From positions 124,001 to 188,000 of the forward strand of contig NW_020194708.1 of the NCBI RefSeq assembly GCF_002865645.1: a stretch of DNA of 64,000 bases. The letters are read 5' to 3'. Shown in pieces: positions 14,601 through 27,795 of this stretch (within the stretch, counting starts at the first letter, position 1; every line of letters begins with the position of its first letter). The notes beneath the pieces were generated by a model. The model was not told the origin of the DNA, ran no database searches, and saw only the letters and a program-made list of their open reading frames with translations. The position numbers and the translations under genes are program-made. Origin of the DNA: Hyaloscypha bicolor E. Its lineage: Eukaryota; Ascomycota; Leotiomycetes; Helotiales; Hyaloscyphaceae.

Positions 14601-16947
14601 TAGCTTTTTATATTATCTTTTATTAAATTAGCAAGTATATTTATAATTTATAAGCTCTTTTATTAGTAAGTAATAGAACTAAGAAATATAAATATATTCT
14701 AGATTAATATTATTATTCTTATTCTTATTATAATACTTATAATAAATTTATTTTCTTAGTTCTAGATCTATATTATATACTATATTAATTTAAGTAATAT
14801 TTTCTAATTATATTTGAGACTAACTTTTTCTAGAATATAATTATTTAGATTCTTTATTTATTCTAGCTTAATTATTATAACTATTATAGTATTCTTTATA
14901 TTCTTTATTTTTTATTATAACTTCTAGTATATTTTTTCCGAAAACCTGAATTATATTTACTAGGCTATTAATACTATTATATTTATTATAATTAGCTAGA
15001 TTATATAAATAAGCTATAAATATTTTCCCGAATTATAATAATAGCTATATTAAGTTATTTTTATAAGTTCTCTTAAGTTATAGTAATAATAAATAGTTTT
15101 TCTAAATTTCTTACTAGCTAATTAATATTATTTCTCTTAGATTTATTATTTTTAATAAGTTTTATATAATTAGCTATAGGCTGGGTTCTTTTTTTACTTA
15201 TATTTATAATAGCTTTAAAAAGTATAATAAAAGAAACTAATAAAGAATAATTATTTTCTGGTTTAGGAATTATATTATAGATTACTATATTTAAGTATTC
15301 TTATTTAAATCTAGATATATCTGAATTATTAGTAATATTAAAATAATATTTCTTTTCTTTATACTAATAGAATACTATTACCTTTTTATATATTTTATTA
15401 TATTTATAAATAGAAATATTTATAGATTTAAAGTTTATATTTTTAAGAATATAATTTCTTACTAAAATAAATAATTTTCTTATAAATTCTTAATATTAAA
15501 TAATTTTATTTATTTCTTTTCTCTTTAATAATTTCTTTAATATTTTATTAAATATATTAATATAAAACTTAAAAGAGATTTCTTTATTCTGGGCTTATAT
15601 AATAATTTAATTAAAAAAATTATAGCTAATTTTAAGTATTTCCTAGTTATATTCTTGAAATTTCTTTAATAAGGCCTTAAAAAACTTGGTTTTCTAGTAA
15701 TTTCCTATATTATTAATATAGTATTCTAGTATAGCTTTAATCTAATCTTTATAAATAAAAGAAATATAATAAATAATTTTCTTTTTTTTAGTATTTTCGA
15801 AAATATAATAGTTCTTATATATATTTATATACTATTTCAAGAATATAGAAATATTATTTCCCTAAAATTATAGTATTTTAGGAGCTTTTATAAGTAATAG
15901 ATTTAAATCCGGTACTAGTATATACTTGTTTTTAGCTATATTAATCTTAATAATTTCTTTTATAATTAATTATAAAAATTTTAAGCCTAAGACTTTTATT
16001 AATAAGATTTCTAAAGAACTAACTTCTTATTTAAATATATCTTTTGATTTAGAAACCGAAATTAGAAAGAAACTAGTTAGTAATAATAAATATAATCGAA
16101 ATTCGAGTTTTAGTATTAGTAGTAATAAGGTAATAGTTTTTCTAGTTTTATTTCTATTATTTATATTCTTTTTCTTATTTCTTTAGCTTAATAATTATAG
16201 TATTTTCTTTTAATTTTACTAAACTAGATATATTTAATAATATTATTAAAAGTAATAATAAATATAATAAATATAATTTTACTAATTTTTCTGATTTTTC
16301 TAAATTCTTTTTCTTTTCTTTATTTAGTATTTTTTTTCTTTTTCTAGAAGCTTCTCGAAATTATTTATATAATTTCTTATTTCTAATTACTTTTTAATTC
16401 TTATTTCTAATTCTAGTTTATTATTTTACTTGAATTTAAGAATATTTCCTTTTTTAAATATTTTCCCCGAATTTAGAAATAAGCTTTTTTACTAAAACTA
16501 GTATTATTTTTATTCTAATCTTTATTCTAATTAAAAATAATATATAAATTAATAATATAATTTTATTTCTAAATACTAAAGTCTATTTCTAACTAAAGTC
16601 TAACTTATATTATTTTAGTATAATATTTCTTATTTTATTTTCTTTATTTCTTTTTTTTCTATAATTAGCTTTTATTTCTATTACTTCTATATATTATACT
16701 AGTAATTATATCTTATAGCTAACTTGTATTTAAGTTATTAGACATATCGGAAATTAATATAAGATACTAAAATTAATACTTATATATTCTTATTATTTTA
16801 GTATTAGGCTTAAGATATTATAATAGCTCTTTTCTCTCTTAATTTACTAAGCTAATAATTCGCCTTATAAATATTTCTTAGACCTTTATAAAAGTATTAC
16901 TTTAACTATAAAGTTTCTATTCTTTCTTTATTACTTATTATAAAATA

Positions 16948-17237
16948 TATAAGAAAGAAACTATAATAAGACAAAAACCTATATAAAGTATATTAGAATA
17001 TAAAACGTAACTTAATAGTAAAATAATAAATTAAAAGTATAAATAATACATAATATATAAAAGCTTAATTAATTAAATACTTATAAGGAATTATTTTCTA
17101 GAATTATAGAAAAACTAGCTTTCTTATATAATTTCTATAAGTTATATATAAAAGGCCGCGGCCTTTATTATATAATCTAAACCTTAAAAACTATTAAAAT
17201 AATATAATTTTTAGAAAATATAGTTTATTATACTATA
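16948..17237 (-). repeat. 5' LTR of gypsy copy 1 (family A)
   Basis: This aligns with the other family-A LTRs at 4207, 26517, 40975 and 55523. It is less mutated than the 3' LTR and keeps a GGCCGCGGCC block near 17155. The sequence just inside it matches that just inside the LTR at 40975, which confirms that this is the 5' end of a minus-strand element. Confidence 0.85.
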
Positions 17238-19077
17238 ATATTAGAATTTTTTCGAGATCTAGTTCTATTATATTTTAGTAAAGAATTAGCTATAAAAAAA
17301 GCTTTAGATTTCTTATTAAAGGCCTTTACTATTTTATATTTCTTTAAATAACTTATAATAGTCTTAGATAAAGTAATAAAAAAGGAAATAAATAGAAAAA
17401 TAGAAAAATAGCTTAATTACTAGAAATAAAAGTTTTAGTAAATTTGGCCGAAATAAACTTCTTTAATATAATTATTACTTTTATTAGAATTAGCTTTAGG
17501 AATTAAATTCGAGATTATTAAAACTAATCTAAAATCCCGAAATATAAATAGAATTTATAAAAGAAATTATTTAAAAGAAATATTATAATATTTAGGTTTA
17601 TATATAATTATTATTAGTCATATATTAATAAAGAAATACTATTACTTTCTTTACTAGAATTAGCTTTAAATAAATTATTAGTATTATTAGAATTAGCTAG
17701 AATTTTTAAAATATAAATAGTTTTTATAAAAAATTAAATAGAAAATAATATTATTATATAATAATACTAATATATAATTCTTTCTATAAATAGCTATAAG
17801 ACTAGTATAGCTTTTTTTAATTACTAGAGATATAAAATAGAAGTAAACTATAGAAATAATTAATAGAAAGTAAATAAATTCTAGAATTCTAGAAATAAGA
17901 GTTTTTTTTTAAAAAAAAAAAAAGTTATATAAATAAAAATAGTATCTAATATATTAGATATATTTCTAAACTTATATAATTAGAAAATATATATAATATA
18001 TTAAACTATAAATATATTTATAATAATTTCTTTAGGATTAGATTCTTTCTAAAGCTTTAAAATATAAAAGTAATTTCTTTATATAACTTATAATCTAAAA
18101 ATTTAAAAAGAAAAAAAAATAGAATTTTGAAATAATTAAAGAAAAATTCTTGTATTTTTTAATAAATTAAAAAGGAAATCTAGGAAATAAAGATATTTAG
18201 TATTTTTCTTTCAAATATATATAAGACTAGCTTTAATTCTTTCTTTTCTTTTATTATTAAACTTTATAATAAAAATCTTTTTTTTTATAGTTCTATCTTA
18301 TAATAAAGATCTTTTCTTTTCTTTTATACTTTTTTACTAAATATAATAAACTTTATCTAGCTAAGATGTTCTTTAATATTTTAATTCTTTAATAAATAGT
18401 CTAAAAATTCTTATATAAATAACCGGAATGCTATTAGTTATAAAAATATATTTACTAGCTATTATCTTAAGTTATAAACTAACTCTTAGCCTTATTTAAT
18501 ATTAACTCTAATCTTAATCCGGGAAATTATAAAACTCGGCTATTATAATTACTAAAGTTATTAAACTCGGGAATAAGAATATAAAATATATTATTAAAGA
18601 ATTTTATAAATAATAGAAAATAAATCTGGAAAATTATTAAAAGTACTAAATAGTTAATAGAGAATAATAAGAGAAATAGGAACTATTCTTAATAATCTCC
18701 GGACTTTTTATTTTATTATTATAGTTATAATAAATAAGATAATCCGAATTAAAGGCTAATAGTTATAAATTTTAATATATTTAGTAAATTCTATTTATTA
18801 AAAGAAGTAAATATCTCTAAATTAATAGTTATATGAAATAAGAATAGCTATAGCTCTATAGTCAGAATTCCTAGCCAAGAAATAAAATATAAAAGGCTTA
18901 TAGAGAAAGTAAGAAAGTTTTCCTAAGAAAGCAAGTAGTTATAAAAAAAGAAAAAACCTGGGTAGAAATAAGTAAATTCTAGCTTACTAAAGAAATAGTT
19001 ATTCTAGTAAGTTTATAAAAGATATATTATTATAGAAAAAGCAGAATTCCTATAATATAAAACTTTAAATAAATATA

Positions 19078-19582
19078 CTAGGGAATCCGGTTAATAAATT
19101 CTAGTTAATTCTAGTATATATAGGAATATATAATTCTATATTTAAAAGAAATAGATTAATAAATGAAATACTAAATATAGTAATAGTAAATACTAGTATT
19201 AGATAATTAATACTTCTTTTTTTATTAGCTAATCGGGGATATTATTTCTCCTAACTAACTTTCGGGTATAATTATAGATAGATCTATAAGTAGTACTAAA
19301 TAGTACTTCTATAAATATAAGCTATATATTAAAAAGTAATAGTTATTATTATTAGAATATAGATTTAAATAATTATAGGCTTAGTAATAATATACTTATA
19401 TTAGATAATAATAAGCTATAAGTAAATTTCAGAAAGTATTAATAGAAATAATAAGCTTATATAAGGTATTTCTTATTACCTAGAAAGAAAAGCAGAGTTC
19501 TACTAGTAATATAAATGTAATAATCTTTAATATTATAGCTAGTTATTAGTAATATAAATAGTAAAATCGAATTCCTAATCCT
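19078..19582 (+). repeat. Mutated copy of the repeat at 61240-61740
   Basis: About 500 bp aligns in the same orientation with 61240-61740, including a conserved stretch around AATCCGGTTA at the start and a GTAATATAAATG-like stretch near the end. Differences are mostly C to T and G to A, with this copy the more mutated one towards the right end. It looks like the terminal part of a dispersed transposon of unknown class. Confidence 0.75.
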
Positions 19583-22500
19583 AAGAAAATAAGAAAATAA
19601 GAAAAGAAAAAAGAAAGAGATTTCTAAAAAAGAAAACTATTAAGATTAGTATATTAAATAAGTAGAGTAAAGTAAAGTAATGGGTCCTATTTATATTATA
19701 CTTAGCCAAAATATGTCCTATTTATATTCTACTTAATATATATTAAGTATATACTTAAGTAACTTAAGTAGTGAGTTATATATAAGTATATATTCTTATA
19801 AAGGAGTTCCCCGACTTATTTATTAGCTATAAACTTACTTTAAAAGGTTATATTATATCCAAGAGTTAAATAGAAGTTAAAATAAATCTTATATATTTCT
19901 TTTATCTTTAATTTATTATTTAGAAGTTATATATATTAAATAATACATAATTACTATATTAATTTTTACTAGTATAATAAGTAGTATTAAAGGAATTTTA
20001 AGTAATAAAAAAGATAATAAAGGTAGAGAAAGATAATAAAGAAAAGAATTAAATAGTATTTATAATATAAAAAGAGATATTTAATAAAATAAATCACGTA
20101 ATAAGTAGTTAAACTACTTAAGTAATCTACTTTACTCTATTTAAGCTTAATTATAGAGGGGCTACTTATACTTTACTTAATACTTAATAAGTATATATTT
20201 AAATAATTTAAGTAATTTAAGTATTTCTTTAATATACTAATTAAGATAAGGTAATATTATAATAATAATAAAAAGCTTAAATTAAGCTTAAAGCTATTTA
20301 CTAGGCTAAGGAAATACTAGTTATATACTAAGTTATATATAATAATATTATATAACTAGTAGTAAGTAATAAAAACTAGTTTACTATTTTAGATTTAAAT
20401 TAATTTTATATTCTTATATATATTTTATAGATTTTATTTATATTTTATTAATATAGTAATTAGTTATTTAATAATCTTTAAAAATGCCTAAAAAAGTATA
20501 CTTTTATATTATTATATAATAATTATAATTAATTAAAATGAAAATTAAACTAATTAAATTATACTTAATAATAATTAATTTTAATTAATTAGTTTTAATT
20601 AGTTTTAATTATTTTTTAATATACTAGGTAAAAGAAATATAATTAAGTTATAAAAGAGAAATATTTAATATCTTATAGAATTTAGAGAACTGAGTTATTT
20701 ACTTTAAAATAATCTTAAAGTTAAAAGAAAACTAATTCTTTATTGAAATAATTCCTTATTAGAATATGCTTTAGTTAATAGTATATATAATAATTATAGT
20801 CTTATATTTTTAGTTTCTTATTAAAAAACCGCTCTTATATAATAAGTAAACTTAGTAAATACATATTATTATATTAATAATATAATATGAGTCTAATTTA
20901 GACTCGGGTTTTAAGCTTTAAAATTATTCGGGGTCTTTATATTAAGTAAAGAAAGAATATTAAAACTATATGTCTTTTAACTTTATTTAATAAATTATAA
21001 CTAAGGCCGTAATATAGTAGCCGAATTTTATAGTATAAGTAAGATACTAGCCTTTTGCCTATTATACTACTATTATTAATTTCTTAGTAAGCTATATATG
21101 AACCTTACGAATTAATAATTTAGAGCCCTATATTATTACGAGTATTAAATTATCTCTATCTATAGTCTTTCTCTTAAGATTAGCTAATAAATATACCTTC
21201 TTTATTCTTTAATTAAATGGCTCTTCTTTATTATATATATATTCCGAACCTATTACTATATATATTGGCAGATATTAAATTACTAGAATAAGAGGCTTAT
21301 AATAATTAGTTTAAAGAACTGCTCTGGCTATATTTTTAGTAACTTTGTTTATTACTACTATATTTCCTATAATTTGAACTTAAGGACCCTATATTTTATA
21401 AATATGTTTTCTAATAGAAAAGAAAAGAATTACTTATACTTATAGGTCCTTTAATTCTTAATAGGATAGTTAACTTTAGCCCTTTAAAATAAGGACTTTT
21501 ATATACTTTTCAATTATTTAGGCCCCTATTAATACTACTTATAAGTTTCCTAGCTAATACTAATAGCCTTATCTTTATTACTACTAGATCTCCGATTATA
21601 TAGCTCTTAATTATAGTAAAGATTAGTACTATAGCTATATAGATAACTCGAGTATATACTCATAAGTATTATTATAGCTATAGCTAACTTCCTTGAATTA
21701 ATATTATATTAAAACAGTACCAAGTTAGTAAACCCTAAAATATTTCTTAGTATACTATAGTTATAATATATAACTTGTTTTCCGGGGGCTTTATCTCGTA
21801 TAATAAAGAGCCTAAACCTGTAATTATACTAGGGTTTCCTTACTAGAATACTAGAACAAGAATACTATAAGAATACGCGTTTTTAATAACGAATTTAGCT
21901 TGAGTATAATTTATAAGAATGGATTTAGTAAAGAGCTTAATATAAACGGGTATAGAATAATAGTACTTAAATACTAATTAATTATTACTAATTAAATAGT
22001 TTAAATTACTATTACTCTTATATAAGTATATGTAGATATCCTTAATACTTAATAATATTTATTACTTATTCTCTGAAATAAAAGAGTAAGTATTACGTTT
22101 TCTATAATAGTATAGTACTAATATATAGGAAAGAAAAATATTACTTCATATATTTATAAGTATATTATTTAATTTATTAAGAATATAAGTCTTAATTCTT
22201 ATTTTATAAATTGCTATTATCTCTAATTTTAAGTCTATTATAAAAACGGGGGCTTTCTTTTTATAGCTATTACTATTCCAAACCTTAATTTTATATTTTC
22301 TCCTCAAATATTAATTAATACGGTTTTGAGACTATTTATAAGTTAGTTTAATAATTAATCTAATAAAGAAAGGAAAAGTTATTTATATCTATATTTTAGG
22401 TATATAGATAAGCCTTTATAATAGGCAAGTATAGAGAAAAATCAATATCCCAGGTTATAGGATTAAGCGGATTCGAGTATATAATCTAATTAGTAATAGC

Positions 22501-23409
22501 CCTAAGAATATTAATCTCTATAACTATATTTAGAAATAAACCTATATATAAAGAATAAGAGTATAATTCAAAAGTTAAAGAAAAATAGAAAGTAAATTTA
22601 ATATTCTTAAATCTTTTTACTTTTATTACTATAGTATTAGGGCTAAAATATTACTAATATTAGTATACTACTTTTTATAGCCAGCTACTTATTTTTAATA
22701 AGTAATTACTTGAATTATATTATAGTTATAGCTATATAAATTAATAAATAGCTTAGTAGTAGGTAGTTTTAGAATTACTAAAAGTCAAAAATAAGAACTT
22801 ATTAATCTTCCGATTCTCTATAATACTCTTTAGTTCTAGTAATAGTAATATTAAGAAGCCTATTATATTTACTAGAATTAGTAGGAATTCACTTATAATA
22901 AAGGAAGCTTTATTTCCTTATTATAAATACTATTTATTAAAGTATACTTAAGATATTCATATATTAATTTTGCTTTCTGGGAATAATATTAAGGAGTCTT
23001 ATTATATATTAAAATATATAAGGCTTAAGAAAAGGTTTCTTTGCCTAGTTTTAGACTATATCACGATTTCGTATATAAATAAGAAAACTTCTAATTTATA
23101 ACTCTTTATTTCTAAGCTAACCTGGATTTAGATATAGGGCTTTTCTAATAATACTTAAATTATTAGATATAACTATAGCTATTCTAAGAAGAGTTATCTA
23201 AGAATTCTATCTAATCTCTATTATATACTAAAGCATTTGCGGTTTAAACATATACTTAGTTAATATCTATAGGTAAATATAATATATATTAACTAGGAAA
23301 ATATAGTAAAATAATTATAATAGGTTTAAATAATATACTAGATATTTTCTGAGGTATTAGAAGTACTTATCTGACTTGGGCTATATATAGAGTATATGAG
23401 ATATATATG

Positions 23410-24250
23410 CGAAATTATTAATAGCTTAGAAGAATTCTATAATATAAAGATTATAATATAAAATATTAGGAATATAGAATATTATTTTATAAAGGCTACT
23501 AAATACCCTATAAGATCTTACTTTAATTTCCCTATAGCTAGTTCTAGTTCCCTATAAGCCCTATAAGAGTTCCCTAAAATATAGCTTATATTATTAAACC
23601 TCTAATTTCGATTATTTTTTAATTAGTTTAATTCTATTTTATAAAAATAATTATCTAATATATAATTACTTTCTTTTGGCTCTTATTCTTACTTTCTTTA
23701 TACTTATTCTCTCCTTATCTCCTTTATATAATTAGGAATTACTATAATTTACTCTTAAATCTTACTCTAGGAAAGGTTTTCCTAATATTTCTCTTATCTT
23801 ACTTTTAGCTTCTTTCTATTACTAGTAAGTTCCTGCTTAGTAGTTTCCTTTTTTATTCAAAACCAGGCTTTCTTAATTATATTGAGATTAGGTAAGTTTC
23901 CTAGCTAAAGTATCTTTATAATCTTTATTAGAATTTAGAATAAAGTATATATAAAAAGATATATATTAGGGTTAATTATCTCTCTTTACTCGTTACTAAT
24001 TAGTAAACTTGCCTATATTTATAGGTATTTGGGGGCATTTAGTATCTATTAAGTTATATAAGCTTATATTAAGCTTTTAGGATACTTTTAGTAAATTTAT
24101 AAGGGCTTATAGGAAACTAGAACTAGCTATAAAGAGATTAAAGTAAGACCTTATAGGGCATTTAGTAGCCTTTATAAAATAATACTCTATATTTCTAATA
24201 TTTTATATTATAATCTTTATAATTCTAACTAGCTTAACTATATTAATTCT
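23410..24250. repeat. Inverted-repeat pair around a 500-bp core
   Basis: The segment at about 23410-23590 reappears reverse complemented at about 24085-24250, with mostly transition differences. The arms include a TTATAAAGGCTACTAAAT segment and its complement. Arms of about 170 bp around a core of about 500 bp fit a non-autonomous DNA transposon with long terminal inverted repeats, or two oppositely inserted copies of one short element. No target duplication was resolved, because the arm edges fade into AT-rich sequence. Confidence 0.65.
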
Positions 24251-26516
24251 AGAAATTACCCAGATCTTAATAATAATATCTGAGGGCTCTATAAGGAATT
24301 CTTTTATTTTCCGTAATTTATATGAGTCTGGGTATTTTAAGAGGCTATTATTATAAGAAAGCTATACTTTATTATTAGGGATTAGGTTATTTTATAAAGA
24401 AAGATTATATTTATTATTTACTTTATTAGCTTCTTTAGTAATCTGGTCTCTAATAATCTATTAGATATAACTAGTAATACTTAACTTATAGATATAGAGA
24501 ATATAAAACTATTAGATATAAGGGTTAAGAATACTAAAAAGTATACTTTTTAAAGTAATAATACTTCTTTTATCTATATCCTTAATTATTCCCGTTATCT
24601 TAAAGTAATAAATCCATAAGACTATATTTTCGTACTTTAAGATCTAGTAAAAGAGATATATAGCCTAGAGTTCCAAAGCCTTATAAATTACTCTTTTAGT
24701 ATAAAACAGATCTATATTAATTTTATAAAATACAAGCTATTCTATTAAAAGAACTTATAAATACTATTATTAGCTATAATTATCTCTAATCTTTTACTTC
24801 TATTATAAGTACCTAACTAGATATATATTTCTTTAGAAAATTAACTAATTATTTCGGAATTAAAGATAAATTAGGATTTAGTATATATAAGAGGCTTAAA
24901 CTATAGAGAACTAGAAATTCGAATTTCTAGTAATAAAAAAATACTATAAGTTCAGGAAGTAATTTTTATAAAACCCGTTATTAATTAGTAAGATATATTA
25001 GATTTCAAGAAGTAATAATTTTGGAAAGCGGATATATAACTTAAAATCTATATTTATTAGGCAAATATATGAAATATCTTATATTAGACCAGATTTATAT
25101 CCGAATAGGAAGCCTTAAATTAAGGCATTTCTTAGAGCCTTAATATATAACTATATAGACTAGTATTACTATATTAAGAAAGCTATTATAATAATATATA
25201 ATAATAAAATACATATTCTTAATAAATATTAACTTTTCGGAATCCCAAGTATTATAGAATATTTAGTAAATATAGCCAAATCTGAAAAAGCTATAAAAAT
25301 GAATTAAAGATTCTATCTAATAAAAAACGGGTTCTTTAAATAAGTTTTATAAGCTACTAAGATAAAGAATTATATAGCTATATTTAAAGGGGCTAAGATT
25401 ATATTTATTCTAAAAGTAATAAGAAATAAATAGTTTAGGCTTATTAGAGAATACTATTTTTATAGTATTAAAAATTAGAAAGAAATATTACTAATAGAAA
25501 TTATAATTATCTAGGCTTTTATATTTATATATAACTAGATATAACTTAATTAGTAAGCCCTAATAATATATATTATAGCCAAACTCGTATTTAATGTTTT
25601 CTAGGCTATTCTATTAATTTAAATTAAGCCTTATACTAAATACCTATATTAATACCTGGCTATTATTAAATATTAGAACTAAGTATATACTAGTATATTA
25701 TAGTTTATATACTAGATATATATATAAAGTACTTACCTTATATAAGCTAAGAAATTAAGTTATTAAGATCCTAAATAAGCTTATATATAATATCTAATAA
25801 TAATAGTACTAATTTAATAAAAGTAATTCCTATATTACTTAATTTTCTTTTTATTTACTAGATTACTTTCTGGTTCTCCTGTTTTTTTAAAACTGCTTCT
25901 TTAATCTTATTTCTAGTATTAATTAAATAATATAACTATAAAGGTATAAGAAGATACTTTTAAGGTTATTAAGGATACTATAGGATAACTAATAGCTAGT
26001 AAGAGTATACTTTAATAATATAAAAACAAGATTAAGTAAATATATTCTCTTTATCTTATAGGATTCCATATTATTACTATAAAGATTAATAAGAGTATAA
26101 TTTATTAGTATAAAGACGGAATGCTTCCTTCTCTTATACTCTTATAAGTAATAATACTATAGTAAAGCCAAAGATCGGAAAAGGCATTCTTTAGTAATAT
26201 AAAGACAAGATTAAATAAATATACTCTTTCTATCTTATAGAACTCAATACTATTCCTATAAAGATTAGCAAGAATATACTTTACTTCTAGAGCTACTTAT
26301 AGAGACAAAGATAGCTCTAGACGAGGCCGTATTTACTAAAAATACTACAGGTTATATATTAACTTCAAATAATATATCTCTAGTTATAATTAGATATAAG
26401 CAGCTCCCCTATAGCCGATTAATTATACGAATAGTACTATTATTGCATTTATAGCTTAATAAGCTATCTCTAGCCTTAGATTCTCTCGGGGTATATTTAA
26501 GTCGTTTATTAATTAC

Positions 26517-26819
26517 TGTGGTACGGCAGGCCGTACTCGTCGAAAATCATGTTGTTTTGGCGGTTTTGAGGTTTAGGTCACATGGCAAAGGCCGCGGCCT
26601 TTTGCACGTGACTTGCGGAAATCACATAAGAAAGCTGGTTTTTCTGTAGACTTAGAGAAGAATCCTTCATGAGTATTCAATTAATTGAGCTTTTGCACAC
26701 TACATACTGTTTATGCTTTACTGTTTACGCTTTTGATTTGTTGTTTTGCTGTCAAGTCACGTTTTGCGCTCTGGTGTACTTTATGTGGGTTTTTGTCTTG
26801 TCGCAGTTTCCCTCCCACA
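26517..26819 (+). mobile_element. Nearly intact solo LTR of gypsy family A
   Basis: This 303-bp sequence begins TGTGGTACGG and ends CCTCCCACA, with inverted ends. It is flanked by ATTAC on the left and ATTAC (overlapping the terminal A) on the right. It is the least mutated family-A LTR in the window: it keeps CpA-rich words that are changed in the copies at 4207, 16948, 40975 and 55523, all of which align to it. There is no internal retrotransposon sequence on either side, so it is a solo LTR, probably left by recombination. It contains a GTACGGCAGGCCGTAC palindrome, a CACGTG E-box and a GGCCGCGGCC block. The short open frame inside it is not a gene. Confidence 0.85.
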
Positions 26820-27259
26820 TTACTCAGGTAAAGGATGCTATTATATTATAATTTCCTCGCAGAGCTTGAATTGGAATTCCAATAATCTCTTGGGTTAACT
26901 TTTCGAGTAACTGCTTATTATCTAATCATTTGCCTTCTTTAGAGAAAAACTCGACCATTACTGGAGCAATAAGTTCTTAAAGCGTCCAGCCTCAAGTAAA
27001 CCACCTACTATCCCGGAAAGCCGCTTCCCATTGCTTTGGCTTGGCTAAACATCTCTGTCGTAATTAGGGGCCAATACATCTACGAGATACACATAGCATT
27101 TCTTCGCATTTCGATACTAGCGGGACATATAAAATTCTTTAAAATTTAACCCTTTAATTATTATATTAATTCTATTATTATATAATATTAAGTTTTTAAC
27201 CTCGCTTTCTAGTACTCCGCGGCTTTGCTAATTGCTGCTTTTATAGATTAAGCAGAGAG
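26820..27259. other. Transition zone, no gene seen
   Basis: Composition moves from mixed to normal. A short AT-rich, RIP-like patch remains at about 27140-27200. No coding sequence, RNA or clear promoter was identified. Confidence 0.5.
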
Positions 27260-27610
27260 TTGAGCATCGTGGCGGCGAGGCCCGGAGTCCGAAAGAGCTT
27301 GGTGGAGATGGCTGCTTTTACATGTTGTTTAAGGATCCGGAGGGTAATCGTTCGGGACCAGGTTATGCGACACGATCCGAACTTGGCCGTGTATAATGGC
27401 TTCTGGATCAATGTGCGGTTGCTGTTTGACATTCAGTGGATGGACGTGGAGGCAGAAGTTCGGCGACTCACCACCGCCATTGGTAGTGCCAAGAGCCGGC
27501 GTCGAAACATCATCTCTGAAGAGCACCAGGCAGACTACTTCTGCCGCCGCCCGACGGAAGACATCGACAGGCAGAACAGCGGATTCGAGGTCCCAGATTC
27601 CAGACCCTGA
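27260..27610 (+). pseudogene. Fragment resembling DUF3435 recombinase family
   Basis: An open frame of 116 codons contains, around residues 31-59, the string RDQVMRHDPNLAVYN followed by a WINVRLLFDIQ segment. This resembles the C-terminal part of fungal DUF3435 proteins, where RDQVMRH.P....Y...YIN..V.FD.Q is a recurring pattern (family knowledge recalled, not searched). DUF3435 contains the tyrosine recombinases that head Starship giant transposons, along with many related genes. The sequence before and after the motif does not continue the family pattern, and there is no room for a whole gene, so it is most likely a truncated relic. Base composition is normal, so it was not strongly RIP-mutated. 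It could also be a chance match. Confidence 0.45.
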
Positions 27611-27795
27611 TCCCTATCCCTTAGTCCTTCAAGGCTTCTGTGGCCTCAGATACTAGTCTCCTATCAAAGCTACTTTGAGACGTTTGGACAAAACCAGGAT
27701 CCATCTAAAACATCTTAGTCATAGTATTTCGCAATAACGGGGCCATGCAGCTTTTTATCCAAAGGATAAAATAAAAATAAAAATAAAAATAAAAA

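Larger units (their letters stand above)
4207..17237 (-). mobile_element. RIP-killed Ty3/gypsy LTR retrotransposon, copy 1
   Basis: Two roughly 300-bp direct repeats (4207-4509 and 16948-17237), both in minus orientation, bound a 13.0-kb element. Its whole interior aligns, reverse complemented, with the element at 40975-55826. Read on the minus strand with stops ignored, a gag-like tract lies near 16.0-14.3 kb, a reverse transcriptase core near 12.3-12.0 kb (SLINFFSGYNQ-like segment, then an FINNIRIK-like active-site region), and an integrase core near 10.4-10.1 kb ending in a YNSKGNN-type segment. Every frame is riddled with stops of the kind RIP creates from Gln and Trp codons. About 5 kb more shared sequence lies between the integrase and the 3' LTR. 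A solo LTR of another family sits inside at 8407-8686. The element is non-functional. Confidence 0.87.
17238..26511. repeat. RIP-degraded block, two grades of mutation
   Basis: No intact gene is visible. From 17.2 to about 19.0 kb the sequence is as AT-rich as the gypsy copies. From about 20.9 to 26.5 kb it is less extreme: more CC, GG and CG remain, although stops still break all frames. It includes a repeat shared with 61.2 kb (19078-19582) and a pair of inverted repeats near 23.4 and 24.1 kb. I could not assign it to a known element. Composition rises gradually towards the solo LTR at 26517. Confidence 0.75.

Noticed and set aside
15926..16186. Open frame of 86 codons on the plus strand in the AT block
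   Set aside because: It is antisense to the gag-like tract of gypsy copy 1, low complexity (Ile, Phe, Leu, Asn), and absent as a frame in copy 2.
1..26500. Mitochondrial or other organelle DNA as an explanation of extreme AT content
   Set aside because: The blocks contain recognisable LTR retrotransposons with G-to-A and C-to-T damage and pass into normal nuclear genes on both sides.
26669..26851. Open frame of 60 codons, hydrophobic, possible small membrane protein
   Set aside because: It lies inside the solo LTR at 26517-26819 and is broken in all other copies of that LTR. The hydrophobicity comes from T-rich sequence.
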